Shown here one piece after another: positions 60,662-64,000 of a stretch of DNA of 64,000 nucleotides. Source of the DNA: Salinigranum rubrum (GTDB lineage: Archaea > Halobacteriota > Halobacteria > Halobacteriales > Haloferacaceae); NCBI RefSeq assembly GCF_002906575.1, contig NZ_CP026309.1, positions 1,116,001 through 1,180,000 of the forward strand, read 5' to 3'. Numbering within the stretch: the first letter of the stretch is position 1; every line of letters starts with the position of its first letter. The notes beneath the pieces are model-generated. The model had not been told where the DNA came from, searched no databases, and was given only the letters and a program-made list of their open reading frames with translations. The position numbers were made by a program, and so were the translations under genes.

Positions 60662-61444
60662 CTAGAGTACGTTTAGTCCAGCCAGTAATCCAAAGATAAT
60701 CCCTACTCCATGTCCAACGAAGTTCACTAGGGTCCCCCCTTGCGCCACCTCACTAGGGAATAATCCCAGTACGATAAGCACCCCAGACAAGAACCCAACC
60801 ACGCTTACGGCTCCAACGACCGTATTCTCCTTGAACCACGTACCCACCTCCGTCGGGTCGGCCACAATCTCCCTGCGGAACCCCCAGATGAGTACTAAGA
60901 CCGAAACGAAAAACAGAATCCCGAAGAGTAACCGGAGATCGGGGAATTCGAGAGCGAAGACAGCGAAGAGAACAAGCCCGTAGTTGGCGCAAATATAGTA
61001 TCCTATCTCAGTGTTCGGAGCTTCCTCAACGAGCTGAAGACCGGCGATGATTGCGAGTCCCGCGTACGCACCGACGACTGCGGAGAATCCCCGGCTGTAG
61101 ATGAGTTCGATTCCCTTGTAGTCGAAGACGAGAAAGCTCAGTCCTGTGGCGAGTGGCGGGACAATCACCAGGAACGCGACTGTGGTCACCCAGAATTTTC
61201 GGCGCTGATCAAGGAGCGCGAAGGCGGCGTACGCCGGGAGAGCGGTGAGCAGGTAGCCTCTGAGGTTGTTGAAGAGGTGGGCGTTGCTCTCGTGGACGAG
61301 TGCCGATGTCCAGAGGGCGTAGAGGGAGGGGTTCTGGTGGTTGAACGCGAGAGCAACCTGCGTGTTTGTTGGTAGCGTAAAACGGACGAGAGCGAGAACT
61401 CCCGCGATTACGAAGACAATAGATAGTGATCGGAGATTTCGCAC
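60662..61444 (-). CDS. Rhomboid-like intramembrane protease
   Basis: A 260-residue protein with six or seven helices. Rhomboid landmarks: 'ALVHESNAHLFNNL' (His51, His56, Asn60), 'YSRGFSAVVGAYAG' with a possible nucleophile Ser121 in GFSA rather than the usual GASG, and 'NFVGHGVGIIFG' with His245 as partner. The order and spacing support a serine-histidine pair in the membrane. A rhomboid pseudoprotease remains possible given the altered GxSG. GTG start at 61444. It is convergent with the gene before it, two bases apart. Confidence 0.75.
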   Translation of the reverse strand: MRNLRSLSIVFVIAGVLALVRFTLPTNTQVALAFNHQNPSLYALWTSALVHESNAHLFNNLRGYLLTALPAYAAFALLDQRRKFWVTTVAFLVIVPPLATGLSFLVFDYKGIELIYSRGFSAVVGAYAGLAIIAGLQLVEEAPNTEIGYYICANYGLVLFAVFALEFPDLRLLFGILFFVSVLVLIWGFRREIVADPTEVGTWFKENTVVGAVSVVGFLSGVLIVLGLFPSEVAQGGTLVNFVGHGVGIIFGLLAGLNVL

Positions 61445-61486
61445 TGATTGGCTTCTTAGAGATGATTGCTAAAGAGACATTCCCTC

Positions 61487-61497
61487 AAAATATATAA
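61487..61497 (+). promoter_or_regulatory. TATA element of the DUF429 gene
   Basis: AAAATATATAAG ends about 22 bases before the ATG at 61520, so transcription should begin at the ATG. It lies between two divergent starts and could serve both strands. Confidence 0.6.
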
Positions 61498-61519
61498 GAT
61501 TGGCCTCAACGAGTGTGGT

Positions 61520-62338
61520 ATGTCCCTAACACGGACCCACATGTTTGGTGTTGATTTTAGCGGTTCTCAAACTCCAGGGCGAAGCATTTGGATTACGGAG
61601 GCACGGTATAATACCGGTGGGTTTAAAATCGAGTCTTGTCGCTCGGCCATTGACCGATTTAATCTCTCTTCCAACCCGAGTCGTGATACCGTCTACAACG
61701 AACTCAGAGACTTAGTTAGATCCCATCCATCTGCCGTTTTTGGGTTTGATTTTCCGTTTAGTTTGCCAGAACCGGTTATCGGCGATAACACTTGGCCCGA
61801 GTATTTAGATACACTTCAAAACTACTTCGACAATCATTCGGCCGAACGGTTTCGTAAAAACCGTGTTGGGCGTGCTGAGTCTGCTACAGGAGCTCGATAT
61901 CTTCGCCGTGAAACGGACTGGAAGTACGGGGGGCAGTGCCCGTATAGTCCGCAGATTCAATATCAGACATTATATGGCCAACGTGACCTCTTAGCTCCAT
62001 TAATCACGAAGGGCGGTGCTAGAGCTCTACCACTCCAAACTCGCGTTAATAAAAGTCCTTGGTTGATAGAGGTGTATCCAGCGGCCACGTTGAGCTTACT
62101 GGGATTCTATAGACAAGGATACAAGAACCAACCGAAGTCGAAGGAGCGCCGGGAGTCGAATGTTGATGGACTTCGGAACAGAGGTGTCAAAATCAACAAT
62201 TCAATCCGCGACATATGTCGAAAATCGGATGACGCTCACGACAGTCTATTTGCCGCCTATGCAGTACTAAATGCCCTCCAGGATGATTTCCCGAAGGATA
62301 ACAACGGAGCCGCCATTGAAGGGCAAATATTTGTGTGA
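61520..62338 (+). CDS. DUF429 family predicted nuclease
   Basis: A 272-residue protein of the DUF429 family, which is thought to have an RNase H-like fold. Acidic positions fit the expected pattern: 'FGVDFSGSQTPGRSIWI', 'AVFGFDFPFSLP', 'IEVYPAATLSLLG' and 'KSDDAHDSLFAAYAVLN'. The last D-D-x-x-D-x-x-x-A is typical of this family. The ATG at 61520 is set by a TATA box about 27 bases upstream; a GTG or ATG further up would be in the promoter. The activity and target are unknown. The composition is AT-rich. Confidence 0.85.
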   Translation: MSLTRTHMFGVDFSGSQTPGRSIWITEARYNTGGFKIESCRSAIDRFNLSSNPSRDTVYNELRDLVRSHPSAVFGFDFPFSLPEPVIGDNTWPEYLDTLQNYFDNHSAERFRKNRVGRAESATGARYLRRETDWKYGGQCPYSPQIQYQTLYGQRDLLAPLITKGGARALPLQTRVNKSPWLIEVYPAATLSLLGFYRQGYKNQPKSKERRESNVDGLRNRGVKINNSIRDICRKSDDAHDSLFAAYAVLNALQDDFPKDNNGAAIEGQIFV

Positions 62339-62385
62339 GTACTCGCTTTCATGGTGACAATTGTATCTTAACCTCTTCAAAAACA

Positions 62386-63063
62386 CTAGAAATCCAGCGT
62401 CTCCCCCTGCATCCCAAATCGCTCCATAGCTGCATCGTCGAGTTTGTGGTTGTCGATCTCCGCTAGCTCTAACTCCCTACCGTCGAGATGCTCCCGAATC
62501 TTCTCACTCATCGGCGGAGCCACCAATTCTACACCGACATGCTCAGCGAGCATCTCCGCCGCGTCGCCGGTAGCATAATCGCGGTGACGCTGGTCGATGG
62601 TTTCCCACGAATCGGCAGCATCGGCTCGGTGTTCGAGGAGGTACGCCTCGGCGTCGTACTCGTGGCGGAACCGCCAGTACTCGCCAGTCGTCATGTGGAG
62701 CGTCACCGGCAGCTGCTCGGACCAGTCGACGATGATTCCTCCGAGGTCGAGCGGCTCGATCTCCACTGGGGCCGTTTCGAGCATCCCGCTCCGTTCGAGT
62801 AGGTTCGAGGGGACTCCACCGCGTCGGAAGCCGAACGCTTGCATGTCGGCCGCGGCTTCGAGTGCATCTCCGGCCCGCTCGAACCACGGCCCTGCGGACC
62901 ACGAGACCGAGTATTCGTTCCGACGCTGGACGTGGTAGCCTGATTCTTTGCGAAGGATACGGACGATTTCGCCGTCGGTGTGAATCAGGAAAATTTCGTC
63001 TGTCGGATGCTGATAGACGAGACTCGCCTTGTCGAGTGGCAGGATTGCAACTGGTGATTCCAT
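62386..63063 (-). CDS. Unknown protein in the element, box-controlled
   Basis: A 225-residue acidic cytosolic protein: 'MESPVAILPLDKASLVYQHP' start, 'IIVDWSEQLPVTLHMTTGEYWRFRHEYDAEAYLLEHR' in the middle (landmarks) and 'MSEKIREHLDGRELELAEI' near the end. I do not recognise the family. I chose the ATG at 63063 over an upstream one at 63237, because a TATA-like ACTATTTACAA lies at -27 and the GTTTCACTTTCAC box at -51, matching the zinc-ribbon gene's promoter. GC content is higher than in the gene before it. Confidence 0.65.
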   Translation of the reverse strand: MESPVAILPLDKASLVYQHPTDEIFLIHTDGEIVRILRKESGYHVQRRNEYSVSWSAGPWFERAGDALEAAADMQAFGFRRGGVPSNLLERSGMLETAPVEIEPLDLGGIIVDWSEQLPVTLHMTTGEYWRFRHEYDAEAYLLEHRADAADSWETIDQRHRDYATGDAAEMLAEHVGVELVAPPMSEKIREHLDGRELELAEIDNHKLDDAAMERFGMQGETLDF

Positions 63064-63082
63064 CGAGAAGGACTCTGGACGA

Positions 63083-63093
63083 ATTGTAAATAG
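63083..63093 (-). promoter_or_regulatory. TATA element of the unknown gene at 62386-63063
   Basis: On the minus strand ACTATTTACAA, centred about 26 bases before the ATG at 63063. Confidence 0.5.
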
Positions 63094-63113
63094 TGCTAAG
63101 CCATGCGCGGAGG

Positions 63114-63128
63114 GTGAAAGTGAAACTG
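63114..63128 (-). promoter_or_regulatory. Upstream box, copy 2 (GTTTCACTTTCAC on the minus strand)
   Basis: Plus strand GTGAAAGTGAAACTG. The first 13 bases are identical to copy 1 and sit at the same distance upstream of a TATA element on the same strand. A partial GTGAAAG also lies at 63244-63250. Confidence 0.55.
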
Positions 63129-63281
63129 TGGCTCCGTTAAAATCCTCAGTCGCTGATAGTTTATTTGAGGCCGTGCTGAATACAGGGCGCAAGTCGGTCA
63201 CACGAACACTCTCCAAATCACAGTGGCTGAATTGCATCGTACAGTGAAAGCACTAATTATGGCTGGTGAGTAGAACCAAGA

Positions 63282-63614
63282 GTGGACTCTCTAATCGATT
63301 TAGAGCCGTACGCTAGTGGAGACAAATGTAAAATCGAATTCCAGATTCGCCGGGATGGCGAAGATGAAGAAAACTCGTTCTGGGAGGCGAAGGCCTCGGA
63401 AGTTGCTCCCATTCGATCGGCTGACTACCAAGATGTTCGTGGACTACAGAACGAAGGTTGGGAATACTTCGCAGTTGTTGAGTTCACAACTGGTCTGGGG
63501 AGTGGGAGGTCAGAGTTGTTCGAAAACGAAGATGGAGAGATTTACTGGGGCGAATTGCGAGGTGACGAACTCGAGATAATTCGTCAAGTAGCGATTGTAG
63601 GCGAAGCTGAGTAA
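63282..63614 (+). CDS. Small unknown protein
   Basis: A 110-residue acidic protein, GTG start at 63282, with a TAATTAT element (about 63253-63259) centred 26 bases before it. Landmarks: 'DKCKIEFQIRRDGEDEENSFWE', 'NEGWEYFAVVEFTTGLGSGRSEL' and 'GDELEIIRQVAIVGEAE'; a small alpha/beta domain is likely. The family is not recognised. It diverges from the box-controlled gene and may be part of the element's accessory load. Confidence 0.6.
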   Translation: MDSLIDLEPYASGDKCKIEFQIRRDGEDEENSFWEAKASEVAPIRSADYQDVRGLQNEGWEYFAVVEFTTGLGSGRSELFENEDGEIYWGELRGDELEIIRQVAIVGEAE

Positions 63615-63761
63615 ACAACATACGCACGCCCTGTTTACCGGTTGTTTCTCTCTGAATAGCGTGAAACGAATGGCCTCCGATTGCTGAACTCATCCCTCTG
63701 TATGTCTCACGCGAATTCTGTCAAGCACTAAGGAGTTCAACAGAGCCGAAACTGCAGAAGG

Positions 63762-64000
63762 CTACGCGTTGCGATCGACCCACTCACAGAATGCGTCGAA
63801 ATCCTGCGCTCCGGCGCTCTCAGCGATACCCCGAAGGGTTCCCGTCCTAAGTTCGTCGTGTAGTGGGACGGTAACCCGTCGGCGGTCGTCCTCATTGGTC
63901 GGATGCTTGTAGTACAACTGGGCGTGATCCCCGGTCGTTCGTCGCCACTCGAACCCTCCGACGTTGACCAGTACCTTCACTACCTCTTTGCCAGAGAACG
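63762..64000 (-). CDS. HicA-like toxin, 5' end cut by the window
   Basis: The frame is open to the window end ('FSGKEVVKVLVNVGGFEWRRT' before and around base 63980), so the true start lies beyond 64000 and the GTG at 63980 is internal. 'GGFEWRRTTGDHAQLYYKHP' with the catalytic histidine in GDH and 'RRVTVPLHDELRTGTLRGIAESAG' (landmarks) match HicA/YcfA double-stranded-RNA-binding mRNA interferases. No HicB antitoxin gene follows within the window, so it would have to lie upstream, outside, or be absent. Confidence 0.8.
   Translation of the reverse strand, partial: FSGKEVVKVLVNVGGFEWRRTTGDHAQLYYKHPTNEDDRRRVTVPLHDELRTGTLRGIAESAGAQDFDAFCEWVDRNA

Larger units (their letters stand above)
57443..64000. 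mobile_element. Left part of a putative integrated element
   Basis: Evidence: att-like repeats at 57463-57590; a tyrosine integrase reading inward; a strongly AT-rich core (about 59.65-62.4 kb) unlike the rest of the window; a PhiH1-repressor-like regulator; overlapping small genes of unknown function; and a toxin-like gene. No capsid, replication or conjugation gene is visible, and the right end is outside the window, so the type (provirus, integrative plasmid or satellite) is unknown. The left boundary is approximate. Confidence 0.6.

Overview
This window is from the chromosome of a haloarchaeon (class Halobacteria). Reasons: very GC-rich DNA with acidic proteins; twin-arginine lipoproteins; a halocyanin; archaeosortase A; archaeal diphthine synthase; a geranylgeranyl reductase-type flavoprotein; a stand-alone methylmalonyl-CoA mutase large subunit; a HalOD1 protein; and TATA boxes about 26-28 bases before many start codons, the usual layout for leaderless mRNAs. 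I cannot name the genus.

Layout. 0-9 kb: end of methionyl-tRNA synthetase, an orphan cytochrome b C-terminal subunit, pyruvate kinase, a coupled pair of Tat-exported proteins, NfeD, pterin carbinolamine dehydratase, an SlyD-type FKBP, a cytochrome P450 and a DUF371 protein. 9-16 kb: a coiled-coil protein, SppA, RidA, then menB, menA and menC with a halocyanin. 16-26 kb: a ThuA-like gene, DUF373, aldo/keto reductase, geranylgeranyl reductase-like protein, korA-korB and a flavin reductase. 26-33 kb: methylmalonyl-CoA mutase, acetyl-CoA synthetase, a HalOD1 protein and an acyl-CoA ligase. 33-38 kb: two tandem MinD-like ATPases with long acidic tails, a GNAT-zinc-ribbon protein and a haloacid dehalogenase. 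38-44 kb: livK-livH-livM-livG-livF plus a coupled thioredoxin-like gene. 44-57 kb: UspA, cytochrome oxidase subunit I with small membrane partners, a DRG-type GTPase, archaeosortase A, dphB and a CBS protein.

The housekeeping genes form a picture of aerobic heterotrophy: lower glycolysis, 2-oxoacid oxidation through ferredoxin, acyl-CoA handling, menaquinone synthesis, halocyanin, cytochrome b and terminal oxidase, and uptake of branched-chain amino acids or similar solutes.

From about 57.4 kb the window changes. A cluster of tRNA-3'-end-like sequences forming a long hairpin precedes a tyrosine integrase. After it come small zinc-ribbon genes, a strikingly AT-rich stretch (about 59.65-62.4 kb) with a PhiH1-repressor-like winged-helix gene coupled to a membrane/zinc-ribbon gene, a rhomboid-like protease, a DUF429 protein, an unknown gene, and a HicA-like toxin cut by the window end. 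I read this as an integrated element whose right end lies outside. Two minus-strand genes in it share the same 13-base box just upstream of their TATA elements, the best candidate here for an undescribed regulon.

Five otherwise well conserved genes (thuA-like, korB, a minD-like gene, coxA, a GNAT gene) carry six single-base losses, each in a run of G or C. I treat these as likely sequence errors, not pseudogenes, and annotate the genes across the breaks.
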